The translations under genes were made by a program, and so were the position numbers. A DNA stretch of 64,000 nt. Origin: Perkinsus marinus ATCC 50983 (lineage: Eukaryota; Perkinsozoa; Perkinsida; Perkinsidae). The notes below the pieces were generated by a model. It made no database searches and had not been told where the DNA came from. It saw only the letters and a program-made list of their open reading frames with translations. The stretch lies in NCBI RefSeq assembly GCF_000006405.1, contig NW_003200415.1:1-64000 (forward strand), written 5' to 3'. Of this stretch, positions 42,785 through 54,635 are shown piece by piece. Position 1 is the first letter of the stretch; each line of letters begins with the position of its first letter.

Positions 42785-45700
42785 ATGGACGTCCCTCTAC
42801 TATCCTCCCATACCCCCGCCACCGATAATACCAATCAGGGAGCTACTTCCTTGGCTCCAGAAGGGAGCCTTATCTCATCAATAGAAGAGAGTATTGACGA
42901 TGGTAATAGTGTAGTGTCGACTGCAGAGCCAACGAGCTACCCCCGACCGACCTTACCTCTCCGACCAGCTTATCGACCACCTACCGATAGCGGGGTAGGA
43001 GACATTCTCAGCAGCAACCGTTAACGGCGAGTATTCAGGTTCCTCGAACAGCATCAGCTCCCAATCTACTAGTCTCACAACGTAACCTGTCCAGTAAACT
43101 AGTTTCGATGGAGCCTATCCCTAATGGTGATGGCGATGCCATGATAGAACACCATCCTCACCACGATGCATCGGGCATGGAGAGGAAGATCACCCTCTCA
43201 GGCATGGTAAGATCTTTGCTGCAGTACACTCAATGCCGTTAATATCCATTCTTTAACTTTTAGGTGAAACCTGTTGCTGGTGGTATCATATCAGGCTTGG
43301 TGATTGTCTTTCGTATTGTATCTCTAGCATCAGTATATTTTTCTGACCCTTTAATAGCACCATGGATAGGTGTATGTCAGAACTCTATATTGATATCAGC
43401 AATGCTGAGTCAATTATTCCATTGTAATCATAAAATCAAAGGGCTTATAGCAGCCCCTTCAAGTGTTGGTCTACCCTTTCTATCCACCATAACAGCAGCT
43501 TATGTTGATGCTGCTGGTAATAATGCTAAACTAGCCGTATCTGAAGTACTCACGATATTTGGTGCGACTACTCTGGCCTTCGGATTATTCCTGTCTATCG
43601 TTGTCCTCATTGGAAGGGATTATCTAGACACTATCAAGTCGGGCTTCCCTCAACCCGTCATATATGGTTTCTTCACTGCTGTGGGTCTGGCTATGTGCAA
43701 GTCGTCCAACGACACAGCTGTAGGGTTTACCATCAAGACCTTTGATGACTTTGTAAGTATGATACAGGATAAGACCCTCCTTTTACAGTCTATAGCTGGT
43801 TGTGTATGTGGCCTTATGAACAGGTTTGGCAATAGATGGTTTCCCAATCCTCTCCTCTTACCTTGTATTTTCATAATTGAACTGTTCCTATTGTATGGAC
43901 TAGTGTGTGGTATATTGGATCTATCATTGGCGGATGCTCGAGAAGAACGATGGCTATTCGGCAGCCTGCCTTACCAACCTTTGAGTGCTCTGGTCGAGGA
44001 CTATGGTAACCCTTTGAAATTCGACTATGGCTACCTGTTCTCCGAATACTCTGTTGCCATATTCTCGATGTTTGTCGTTTACTTTGTTGATATGAGTGCA
44101 GGGGCAGTTGTGAGTACCACGCCCCAATGCTGGGTCGATCATCCCATCTCTCAGGTTCCATTGGAAGCTACTTCACATGTGGAATTGAATATGAAATCCG
44201 AGATTGAGCGAGCCGCTATATCCAACTCCGTGTGTGGTCTCATAGGAGGTCATAATCATCAACCATATTCATCTCCTTATCGAATCATCCTCCCCAGGTT
44301 CCGCATCCTATGTATCCTACTCTAACACTCGTATCAATCAAGATGCTGGAGGAGGCACCACACGTTGGTCCGGCTTCTTCTATGCCCTCACATGTTTCCT
44401 ATGGCTTCTTGTGGGTCAAGACTTGCTACAGTTTGTTCCCAAGCCCTGGGTTGCTGGTAGCCCCCCTCCCCTCCTCCCATCCAGCTCCACTCTATCTTAG
44501 GTATGCTGTATCATATAGCTTTCGGTTATCTACTTGATGGTTTATGGGAACCTCGTCATCTTGTAAATGCTTCCGAGAAGTTTGTCGTGGCTCTGATTGC
44601 GGTAAAGTTCCCACGAGTGTTACTCGGCCATTCATGTTTCAGGTAGCATATCTATTCAAAGGAGTCGTATGGGCCATCTGTGCTGGTCTAGCTTTATGCT
44701 GCATGTAAGTCTAACATCACATGTCCTGTAGTGAGTGTTGTCATTTCTCAGTTACTTCACCCTGCGTGTGTCCTCAGCACCAGTAGTTACCTTCGAGACT
44801 GATGTTAGGAGTACCAAGGCACGGTAGGTATATCTCGTAAAGGATGAAGCCTTGTCATTGATAATCCCACTCGGTTCATATTCAGGACCATCGAGGAGAT
44901 TAACATTTTGGACAACTCCTTTCAAGACAAGACTATTGTTGTTGCTAAGACCATAGCTAGTAGTCTCTTTTTCGGGTCTGGTGCCAGATTCTCCCAAGCT
45001 CTTACTAGCTACACGAGTGATTTTAAGAACACTCGTTATTTAGTGTTAGACTTCGAATCCCTAACTTCCATTGATTCAAGTGCTCTGGTATCGCTGAATA
45101 AGATACCCAGCCTATTGCCAATGACCGATGGTGGTGGTGGTAGCTTTGTCATTGCTAATTTGACCAAAGATAGCCAGGTGGAGCAGGTTAGAGAGTTCGT
45201 GAAGAAAGCTAAAGTTTTCGACGACTTGGACACTGCTTTAGAGTATGTAGAGGATAAATGTATTGTCACTCAGCTGTCGCAGTTTGAGATGCTGGAGTCT
45301 GGTATGGGGCTTGGTCCGATCTCGCGGCTTTCGTCACGAGTATCATCTAATGCAGCTGGTGCTGAGGAGGAAGATGAGGAAGCTAATCGCCTTTTATCGG
45401 AAACCTTTGGGTCTTCAGCTGCTGCTGGGTTGAATAGTTATGCTAATCTGCCAGCACTTGATAGCTATGAGGATCTTGCCAATCTATCATATGATATGTA
45501 CGATCAACATCAACAACAACAGATGGTATACGAGACAGAGGAGGATAGAGTGACCATTATGAACAATCTGTGCCGGAAACTAATTGGGAAAGTATTCGGT
45601 TATGAGCTCATAAATACCCTCGCAACCAAGATGCAGCATATAGAGGTATCTCGTGGTGATGTCGTTTATGAAGAGGGTCAGATAGCAAGAGGAGCTTATC

Positions 45701-46260
45701 TATTGATATCCGGGGAACTCAGCTTGTACACTGGCCCTGTGAGAGTACATACTCATATGGGTGGTGATTTTAGTCCCCTTACACAGGCCAGAATAGGCCC
45801 AGCTATGGATATACCGAGGACTAGACGAGAGAATCATCGTATTAAAGTAGTGCGATCTGGTGAATTCCTATGCGATAGTGCTCTTTATGGTGTATTCCCC
45901 CACTCCAACACTATGATAGCGGACTCCTACGCTACAATACTCCTATTAACAAGGGATAGCGTACTCAGATTGGAACATGAGAATCCCAAAGAAGCTATGC
46001 GACTCCACTTTGTTATGGCTACCAGACTGTCTCGTGAAGTGGCGAGTTTGAGAGTAAAGAGTAAGTCCCGACGATCGAGAGGACGGATTATAAAGAGGTC
46101 TGAGTCTCGAAAGAGTATCGTTGGTGGTGAAGACAGGAGTGAGGTAATCACTCAAGCTGATGATAATGCTGGAGTTGGTGGTAGTGGCTGGCGCGGTTTA
46201 TACAGACGTCTGACCGACCGACGTCAGTATGCAAGACGCCATATGAGTGCTTGTGACTGA
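42785..46260 (+). CDS. SulP-family anion transporter with STAS and cyclic-nucleotide-binding-like domains
   Basis: A membrane transporter (SLC26/SulP superfamily). The start ATG at 42785 gives a long Ser/Pro-rich cytosolic N-tail. A 17- or 20-nt intron begins at 42995, and a 57-nt one precedes the first helices. The SulP core reads VKPVAGGIISGLVIVFRIVS, PWIGVCQNSILISAMLSQLF, GLIAAPSSVGLPFLSTITAA and DTIKSGFPQPVIYGFFTAVG, with later helices through YAVILFKG-like segments to about 44760. The STAS domain spans about 44750-45290 (YLVLDFESLTSIDSSAL). A cNMP-binding-like beta roll spans about 45540-46020 (MQHIEVSRGDVVYEEGQIAR, GAYLLISGEL). The C-tail is basic, with TGA at 46258-46260. The domain order matches YGR125W/Vsb1-like and apicomplexan SulP proteins. 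The phosphate-binding cassette is degenerate, so nucleotide binding is doubtful. Eight introns are inferred. Confidence 0.9.
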
Positions 46261-46818
46261 TGATATCCGATCATCATCTTATAGTGCATAGTAACGTACA
46301 CGAGGCAATACTGTCTCTCCTTATGTGCCATAATAGTATCTAGTGCAACTGAACATCATCATCATCAAGCCACGGATGTACTATCATTTACTGCCGTGCT
46401 TGATGATGACTGTTCACTCATGCTGCTCACTTTGTTCACACTTGATACCTTTTCTCATCGAGCCCCTTCCTAACTGTAGAAGACGCCCTCGCCGCTACCC
46501 TTCCTTTAGATGGGTTCACTGTGGTAACCGAGGAGACGTTCTCAACAGCTCTTCTCTTCTGCACTCCTTTGTGCTGCTGCTGAATAAAAATCCGCTGTCC
46601 CGTCAGACTCTTGGAGTAGCGCCGTCTCTAACTCTGCTACTGAACTGTGTACATCGCGTTTTCGTGCTAGTGGCTGTTCTATCTTGCCTTTTCTGCGTCC
46701 ACAACCCCGGCTGCTTCTCGTTGCAGTTCAACTTATCGGGGAGGAAGGCATCATCCTAATAATACCCTTTTGTCGGTAAATCTAGCCATTCAGGCCAAGT
46801 TATTACCCAACAGTTATA
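46261..46818. other. Intergenic stretch
   Basis: Contains a 138-codon plus-strand frame (46343-46759) rich in Leu, Cys and Ser, with no motif, no clear splice partner and biased low-complexity composition. It is probably the 3' flank of the SulP gene and the promoter of the kinase gene. Confidence 0.4.
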
Positions 46819-48195
46819 ATGTATGGGAGATCGTCCACAGTAGCACCGATCCCTCCTGGTACATCATATTACACCCAGGACTTCGGCGGCCCATCATCAT
46901 CGTCTTCTTCCTCTAACCGGGCAGATTGGAATACCGCCGCTCGACCACAACGGAATGATGAGAGCGGTCTGAGAGAGGCAGCAACTACCAACTACACCGC
47001 TGATGAGATTTGCAAGGACGGCATTGCAGGATTCGAAAAGCTTGAACAAGTTGGTCAAGGTGATTGCTGGACGAAGGCAATATATGATGTATGGTGTATT
47101 CATAGGTACCTATGGTGCAGTGTTCAAGGCTAGGCATAAGAAGACGGGTATTCTCGTAGCTTTGAAGAAACTAAGACTTGGAGAGGGCGATGTGTGCAGA
47201 GACGGTCTGCCCAAATCGGTAGGGTCGTCATCATCATTAGGCTGGGTCATTCACTCGGTTATCTTTGGTCAGGTTGTAAGAGAAATTCGTATATTGAGTC
47301 AGCTTGCCAATGGCCCCAACATCGTCCGATTATATGGCTTATGCAGCAGTGCGGCGACAGCACATAACCGGAATAGGTAAGGACCCCTTCAATGGGCTTA
47401 TCATCCATCATTCTTCACAGAGGAAGTTTATACATGGTGGAGGAGTTTGCACAGCATGACTTGAGTGGTATACTAGAGGAGCGCAAAAGGATGCTTACAG
47501 TGAGTGCTCTGCTGTACTGCTCTACGAGTGTATACCAGCAATGCGCCTTCAGATACCAGAAGTGAAGTGTATGATAATACAGACCCTTCGAGCTCTAGAT
47601 TATTGCCATCTCAATGGCATAGTCCATCGAGATATCAAGTGTGCTAATCTACTGGTGGATAGAAAGTAATGGAGATCGCGAGGGGAGCATCGCGGAAGTC
47701 AATCAGAGTTATTTCAGTGGCGTATTGAAACTTGCGGATTTCGGCTTAGCACGAGAATGCACATCGGTGACAGATCCAGAAGAGGAGGATGTACTTCGAG
47801 TAGAGGAGCGGCAACGGAAGGTGACTATATACAAATATGTCTACAGTGGATGGGTGGAAGAATATAGTAGTTGTGATTAGGCGGACGCCAGTAAGGACCA
47901 TGAGACAGCAGCTCCTCCTCATCATCCAGCCCTATACACGAATAAGGTCATTACTTTGTGGTATCGGCCACCAGAGCTCCTCCTTGGAAGTAATAGCTCT
48001 CTTTAATAATCGCGATGTAGCCTATGATAGGTACGTCCTATGGACCAGAGGTTGACATATGGTCTGTTGGAGCCATTCTGGCTGAACTTCTGTTGCAGAA
48101 ACCTATATTCGCAGCAGATAAGGAGAAAGGAGTGTGTCTAACAATCCAGCTGCTGTTGTAGACTAACGCTGTCACAGGTTTTCAATTTGATAGTG
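46819..48195 (+). CDS. CDK9/CDK12-like cyclin-dependent kinase, cut by assembly gap
   Basis: A serine/threonine kinase of the transcription-associated CDK type. The start ATG at 46819 reads MYGRSSTVAPIPPGTSYYTQ, a Ser-rich N-tail. Then come GFEKLEQVGQGTYGAVFKAR (glycine loop), GILVALKKLRLGEGD (catalytic Lys), DGLPKSVVREIRILSQL (C-helix, with KSVVRE where CDKs have a PSTAIRE-type motif), and LYMVEEFAQHDLSGIL. The catalytic loop is IVHRDIKCANLLVDR, followed by LKLADFGLAR. An unusually long acidic insert (DPEEEDVLRVEERQRK) in the activation segment precedes VITLWYRPPELLLGS and YGPEVDIWSVGAILAELLLQ. At least seven small introns are present. The C-lobe after VFNLIV is lost in the gap at 48196, and the sequence beyond does not resume the kinase. 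Confidence 0.9.
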
Positions 48196-48295
48196 NNNNN
48201 NNNNNNNNNNNNNNNNNNNNNNNNNNNNNNNNNNNNNNNNNNNNNNNNNNNNNNNNNNNNNNNNNNNNNNNNNNNNNNNNNNNNNNNNNNNNNNN
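48196..48295. other. Assembly gap (100 N)
   Basis: A run of exactly 100 N, the usual unknown-size placeholder. It removes the C-lobe of the CDK gene. Confidence 1.
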
Positions 48296-48442
48296 CTCGC
48301 GTCACTGACGTCGCGCTACTTCGCGTGCTATCGACATAGAGTGAAGTCTTTTCATCGGCTGCTCATCACCAAAATTATCACAGCCATGACGTTGATATAG
48401 CATAATGTAGAGAAATACTTTTGATGGGATATCACTCTCAGG

Positions 48443-50386
48443 CTATTGGATGTATACCTTCTTCTCAAAGAAGAATCGGGAATCGAGGTAGTGGATTTCC
48501 GTTGCGAACAACTGCCACGCCACAGACCGTCTGGGACACGACCGTATCGATCTCCAAAGCAGACTTAATAGTTCACGTTACTTGGTATAGTCGGCGAGAG
48601 CGATAGTCGCAAAGTGAACAGTCGCAGCGGTCGACAAGAGTATGAGGGAAGCGTTGAATAAGAGAGAGTTCGATGGAGTATCACCCTTGCGGAGTGGATG
48701 GACCGGGACTATGAACAGGAATCGTGTACCGAAGGTGATACAACCTGAAATACTCCAAGGTGGATGAGAGGTCATCGGATGAGGATATCACCGTTAATAG
48801 TGGCTGCTTGGAGGTAGAGTGTTAGGATGCCGAACACTATGAACGTTACAATGAATAATGAGTCGCTACTGATGAACTCAGTGAGAACCCAGTTGAGCAT
48901 GGGCGAGACGGGGCTTCTGCGATGTACATCCTTTCTACTCAATACCACGTCACATGTCATACCCGTTCTTTCTTGCCAACATAAACAGCACCACGTGTAG
49001 GAGCCATGAAATGGACAGAACCAATGAAACTATGCCGAGGGCCATCCTGCCAAAGCGTAGGAGCTCGCCGTCCCCTCCATTTCGCCGTGTCAATGCATCT
49101 GCATGATGGAACCTAGGCATGGATGAAAGAGCACAGTATCGAGGCATATGGACATATCACGCATCCTCGAGCATATGCACATCGGCTTTGAATTGGTTGA
49201 AGTCACGCTTGAGAGAAGCCTCCCTCCGCTTCTTCCTGAACCCTCCTGAATGGTCCGTCCCACAGCGATAGCCGACACATACTCAACTAAGAGTCTCCAA
49301 TCTAGCCTCGTCTTGTTTGAGCTTATCTCCTTTGGCTTGCAGACTTGTCGCTGCTTTTGTAAGCACTTCTCGATGGTTGCTGTGAACAAACATGAACCGT
49401 ATAGGATCTCGCACCGACTCGACCTACTTGTACTCGGCCTCACGTGAATCCGATGACGGAGGTTTTCTAATGAAGCCTATCATCAGTTTGAATGGTATAG
49501 CTGCTATTCCACAGCCTATCAGCACAACATCGCCAGCTACAGTCCACTTCAATGCACTCACCGCCAAAGATGGCGAAAAGAAACCAACCAAGGAAGCTCA
49601 TGATTGTTATGATATAGGTGTGGAAAGCAACTGATAGGCAGGTTAATATCACTTCGTATAGCGTTCTCAGCTGGTAGTACTCCTAATCCTAGCGGTTCCA
49701 TCAGGATTGCCATTGCATACTTCGAAAGCGGATTTGTCAGTCGACTGCTGCCCTACAGCACTGCAAGGGATTCTTGCCTTCGAGAAGAGGAGGTAAGTTA
49801 TGCCTATGATGGATATCTAACCCGACTAATACGACACTTGTACAGGAGGAGGGAACTACCAATCCCAAAGCGAGGATGGCTCCTCGGAACACTACTGCTC
49901 GGATCCTCTGCCTGAGGTTCATGCTTCCAGAATCTTCCATCTGAAGACTGCGAGTGGCTGCAATGAAGTATCACCGATATTATCGACTTCGTATGAGAGC
50001 ATAACCAACGGATTGACAATGAAGGTGAAGATCATTATAAGTATGTATGCGGTGGACCATACTATCTCCATATTCAGACCTGCCAGAGAGGGAAACTCCT
50101 ACTCAAGACCGAGTGCACGGGATGGATACCTCCCCCCTCTGCCGAGTTCTTCACATCGATGGGAAGGAGCATAGTGATTACTCCGGACAATGTGAGGGAT
50201 AAGATGAATGTTATCTTGCGGGAGGACTTGATATATGGATTGGAGAGCCGAGTCGGGTACTTTGGATATCCACAGACACTTGAAACCTCCATCCTCCGGC
50301 ATCTGGAAGTAGACCAACAGCTGTAGAGATGCACAGGCTGAGATGAGGGTGAAGATGGGCAGGAGCAATAGGAGGAATACATCCAT
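48443..50386 (-). CDS. LMBR1/LMBD-family polytopic membrane protein
   Basis: A multi-pass membrane protein of the LMBR1-like family; members act as transport or receptor proteins. The start ATG at 50386-50384 gives a first helix, MDVFLLLLLPIFTLIS. Then come LQLLVYFQMPEDGGFKCLW and ITFILSLTLSGVITMLLPID followed by VKNSAEGGG, the family hallmark (LPxDVxN). A 20-nt intron (50099-50118) restores the frame into EFPSLAGLNMEIVWSTAYIL and FTFIVNPLVMLSYE. Distal exons carry a helical, basic loop and helices such as SLFIVTFIVFGILTLYL. The C-terminal signature is TPSNSLLFNASLILLSTAAT then FATIALADYT and, after an intron, QLFATEIHYLDSRFFFEKK, with TAG at 48445-48443. Exons from 48900 to 49900 are only partly resolved. 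Confidence 0.82.
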
Positions 50387-51482
50387 CTGTTAATAATAAT
50401 AATCTTCCTAACAAGTACATAACCGGTCTACCACCCCAGCAGCAGGCCTGTACGCAATCGAGCTGATTGCAAGAGAGAAGCAGAAGCAGCAGCAGTACCA
50501 CGTGGCGGATGACAAATATGGTCGAGTCCACAACTCTATAGGGTGGAGTGCATTGTATGGAACTACACCTTCTATCAGATAGATAGTAGTAGGAGGTTAG
50601 TAGCGAAAACCAGTGATGCGCAATAACGTGAAGTGATGGAGAGAATACGAAGCAATGAAGTTGATGCAGTAACCTTACTGATAGGAGCAGGATGAATGAA
50701 TCGCGGTTATTGAAATATGGTAAAAATATTCAGCGTCTTGAGCATGATGATCATGAGCCTTATCATAACTGTAAGGAAATCACTGCGGTTCTAGGGACCA
50801 ACATAGGATCAAGTCGGCTCTACATTGTGGGAGGTTTCAACGTCCATCGATCGTTCTAAACTGGAACTTCCAATGCCTTCCTACTTACCGAACTCTCTGC
50901 CGTGTAACACACTGTCTACCGGTCCATACTGCAGGCTCAGGCAGCAGTGACTGAGCCTGCAGCTAAACCCCTATACTGGCTATTGCTCGCCTGGTCGAAG
51001 GGGGGCTGTGTAAGGAGAAGAAGAAGAAGAATGCCTTCACTCATATCATATGAGTCATATGATGATTGAAACTCAGTCTGGCCCTAATAGATGCCCTAAA
51101 TTACAATGTGTTCTCAGGATGCAATGCTCTCAATGATTCTGAGGACACGTGAGAATGCCCGTTCACTACACCCACGGGGAGCCGATTAATGATAACACAA
51201 TATAACGGTCTCTGTCTGATAGGTCACCAGATAGTCAGATGAGGCCTCAGGATGATGATCATGATGATCACGTACATGTCCGGAGGGCTGTTCTAACTCT
51301 CTCATCTCTATCTATCACACGAAGGGGTAGTATCTGATAGACGAGAGCATCTCCACTCTTATACACACGATCATGAGCTCACTAACGAGAAGGGCTCCCC
51401 CGGTGGTGGAGCTGCTGCTTCAGAGTCTTTCGCCTCGTCGTCAGTAGTAACGGTATGAGGTTTGCCTATGACCGATACCTTA
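50387..51482. other. Long intergenic stretch
   Basis: About 1.1 kb with only short, featureless frames. It contains small (TAA)n and (GAA)n runs at about 50393-50404 and 51017-51032, and self-complementary GATCATGATGATC-type sequence near 51255. It is probably the LMBR1 promoter and the 3' flank of the next minus-strand gene. Confidence 0.45.
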
Positions 51483-52880
51483 CTACGTGGGGGTATCTAC
51501 AGGACATGATGGGCAATCAGAAGCATTATACGAACACACCAGAGCAGCAGCCACTCTAAGAGGGTCTGCGTAGAGATCAATCGGCTGACCAACCGTTCCT
51601 CCGCCTCCTCCTTTTCCTTTCCCACCGGCGGCGGCGGCACTCGTAGACTCCAGTGCTAGCTCTATGATCTCAACCGTTTTCATCTTCTCCTCGTATGCTG
51701 CGAGCTGTTCCAACACCTATACAAATACAGGCACCATTCACCTGTGTCTAATGCACATCACTCACTTCCTCTCGATATTCACATTCCTGTTGCACTAGTT
51801 TAATGACCTGCCCGTACTCTTCTATTAGTGTCTCACAGTCTTTCTCTCGTTCATCCACTTCACTCTGCCTTATACTACTTATCCAAACTGGTAACCATGG
51901 GCTGTATTACCTCTTTGCCCTCATCCTTCTTAGCTTCCCTCTGAGCTCTTAATGCAGCCAACTGTCCCTCTCGATGTTCCATCTATCACCAACAACCTGA
52001 CGCCCAACAGCATCATCATAGTGCTACTACCTTCCCAGTGTACTGCGTTGCCAGCCTCTTTAGTCTTCCCATTTCGATCCTCTCCTCAGCCTTCCTACTC
52101 AGTATCGAGGCATCTATCTCCGCCAGAGCTTTCTCCCGGATAAAGTCGCCAAGAGCAGCGCATGAGCCTTACACCAACAATATGGAAGCGGTGATTATAG
52201 GCCCCCCCCCACACATCATAAAGTTCTTACAGTGGTTGGAGAAGAGGCCGCCAGATGGGGGTATGGTGATATTACTACCATCCGGAGCTTCAGGAGCTAG
52301 ACCATAATGAGCTTGGAACAACATCATATACCCACAGATGATCAGCACCTCACCCACTAACAAGACTCGGATATATGACCAACAACACAACTGTTATCGA
52401 GCATGATGATGGTACTTTCATCATCGTAGTCAAGTCCATATCATGATCATGAGCAACTATGATCATTTGTCATGAGGCTCAACCATTATCATAATGATAA
52501 TGCTACAACGGCTAGGTGAGCAGTGGCCTCAGCTACTGCCACTTTATCATCAACCTTCATCATTGGCACTCTCGAAGATGTGACCAGCATCTGGGGAATA
52601 CGTAACAAACATGAAGAAGCCCCACTCGATATTCACCCTACTTGACTTCATGCCAGCTGGATCATACACTACGATGCTCTCAAGCCGGGCACGCCGTCCA
52701 CTAGGGGTAAGCTGTCCTCGTGCCTCCGCAGCTCTATCAACTTCTCTCTACTCGAATGAAACCATCTCGGAGGACATGGGGTATATCAAAGCCTACCTCT
52801 CCATTGCCTCCATCATCGAAAGCATTGCCTTCCTCCTCACTCTCATACCCCATCTCGAACTCAACTTCCCCGCATAACTC
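51483..52880 (-). CDS. Coiled-coil protein of unknown function
   Basis: Clear exons on the minus strand, upstream to downstream, are EFEMGYESEEEGNAFDDGGN; EVDRAAEARGQLTPSGRRAR and LESIVVYDPAGMKSSRVNIE (about 52570-52740); GDFIREKALAEIDASILSRK and AEERIEMGRLKRLATQYTGK (about 52035-52150); HREGQLAALRAQREAKKDEG; REKDCETLIEEYGQVIKLVQ; and LEQLAAYEEKMKTVEIIELA then a Gly/Lys run (GGKGKGGGGG), ending near SYNASDCPSCPVDTPT. The middle is strongly coiled coil. The start is not located. No family is recognised. Confidence 0.5.
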
Positions 52881-54628
52881 CATACACCTATAGAAGGAGG
52901 CTATGGGAATTGTGAAGGAGAGACGGTAGGGGCAAGTACCACGTCACAATAGCCATCCGAGAGAGGATGAATACTGAGGAGAATAGAAAGAAAATACAGG
53001 CCGTCAAGGCCAAGTAAGCACTGAACAACAACAAGAGGCAAGCACTGCATAGGGGGTCTGCTTTCGGGTTGGCCGCTCACCTTATACTAGGATGGTGCGA
53101 CCCTTCACTCCCCTCTACCACAAGGGCTGCCCCCAATGAGGTAGGACTAGGGGTACTTCCACTAACTATGAAGGGTAGAACCTACCAAGGAACAACGAGA
53201 TAGTAGTCAGCGCTACTGCTGTTGGCATATGTTGATGCTCCGCTACCTGCTTTGCTACTGGGCAAACCTTCTTCACTAAAAGTGTTGCCGGGAAAAGTGC
53301 TATAAGGGATGCCTATATGTGATGAGGTAATCGATAATGGAAGGGATTCGGGCTCTACCCTACAAAGGTAATGAATAGGAGAGCCATGACAATGCCTGTA
53401 GCCCATTTAACAATACACATGGCCTTATCAGCTCGGTTGGGCTCAACAAATATCGCGCTTAACCGTCTGCGGTAACTAAACCACGGTGATGATGGTCAGT
53501 GAGTTCGGGCGACTACTACCCGAATCTAGATGTACCGGTGACTATAAAGGTTGCTACAGTACAGAGGGACATGAGGCATGTGAGTAAGATGAATACCTGA
53601 TGAAATATACCCGAGGCCGTTCCTGCTCCAGGGCCGACTAGCATCCCTCACCGTTCCTGTGACATCGGTAATAACTAATAAAGCGTCGACAGTCGCACAG
53701 TCCCCTTCGGACACTGGCCCACTTGGGGTGCTATTCACCTGTATACACGCTTACGGAGGCAAGCTGGCAGTGCCCTACCATTCCTCTGCATTCCTTTGCA
53801 ATGATACTTGCAGCGTACTCCCCATCAGCACTGCTGCCGCCTCGACGTAACCTCATACCACTCAGACCGAATAGCAGACTGACCTTACCTGGATCATAAA
53901 GACGAGTGAGCCGCAAGAGGTATCTTAAGATACCTGCCCCACCGGCCCAAGTCCCAAGAAGCAACTCCTTCCATGAACATGTAAACCAATCTCCCAGGTA
54001 GAGGGATGTAAATGCTAGGACAAAGCCAACTGAGGATTAGACAGCTCAACATTATGGCTACTCCTAAGGTGAGTGCACCTACTTGAGGTAAGTATGCATG
54101 CAGCTGTAGTATAGATCGGTGTCCGACATGGCAGAGCCTCCTTATGTCGAGTAGCAGGGCTGAGATGATAACGAGAGGAGTGGTACGAGTACACTGTGGG
54201 TAAGCCGTACCAGCAGCAGCAACAACAGCATGTCAGGCAGGAGAGGATGCTTGACATTCGAAGGATGTCTCAGGATAGAAGCATGAGAACTACCAGGTAG
54301 TCGTAGATGTCCTTACCTCACTGTTTGCCAAGAGGAAGGCGGAATTGACCGTGTAACGCAAGGCAAGCTAGAGTAGTGATGAGTAATAGTAATAAGGAGT
54401 AAATCCAAGTACGTTGGTAGCAGTGTTATCGTGAAGGGACGTTATCAATGGGATATAGGACAGTGACTATTGGTACCACTAGTGATAGTAGTGGTATGAT
54501 AATATCATCATGATTTACAATCCATCAAGCATCAACAACAACAAGAAGAGGGCAAGAGGACAACAACAATAGGGAACCATTATAGGATACTTCTCGACCA
54601 AGTCTCATCGAACGAAGGTAGGATGGTC
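52881..54628 (-). CDS. Probable multi-pass membrane protein of unknown function
   Basis: A possible start is the ATG at 54628-54626 (MTILPSFDETWSRS), only eight bases beyond the stop of the USP gene. Hydrophobic or protein-like exon blocks include LALRYTVNSAFLLANSE, KELLLGTWAGGAG, YLLRLTRLYDPG, GDCATVDALLVITDVTG, VFILLTCLMSLCTVATFIVT and RADKAMCIVKWATGIVMALL. Several look like membrane helices separated by 25-60 nt introns. The 3' end is not fixed. No family could be named. The blocks may also belong to more than one gene. Confidence 0.35.
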
Positions 54629-54635
54629 ATTAGAC

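Noticed and set aside
46343-46759. 138-codon frame between the SulP and CDK genes
   Set aside because: Leu/Cys/Ser-biased with no motif, no exon partners and no clear hydrophobic-helix pattern.
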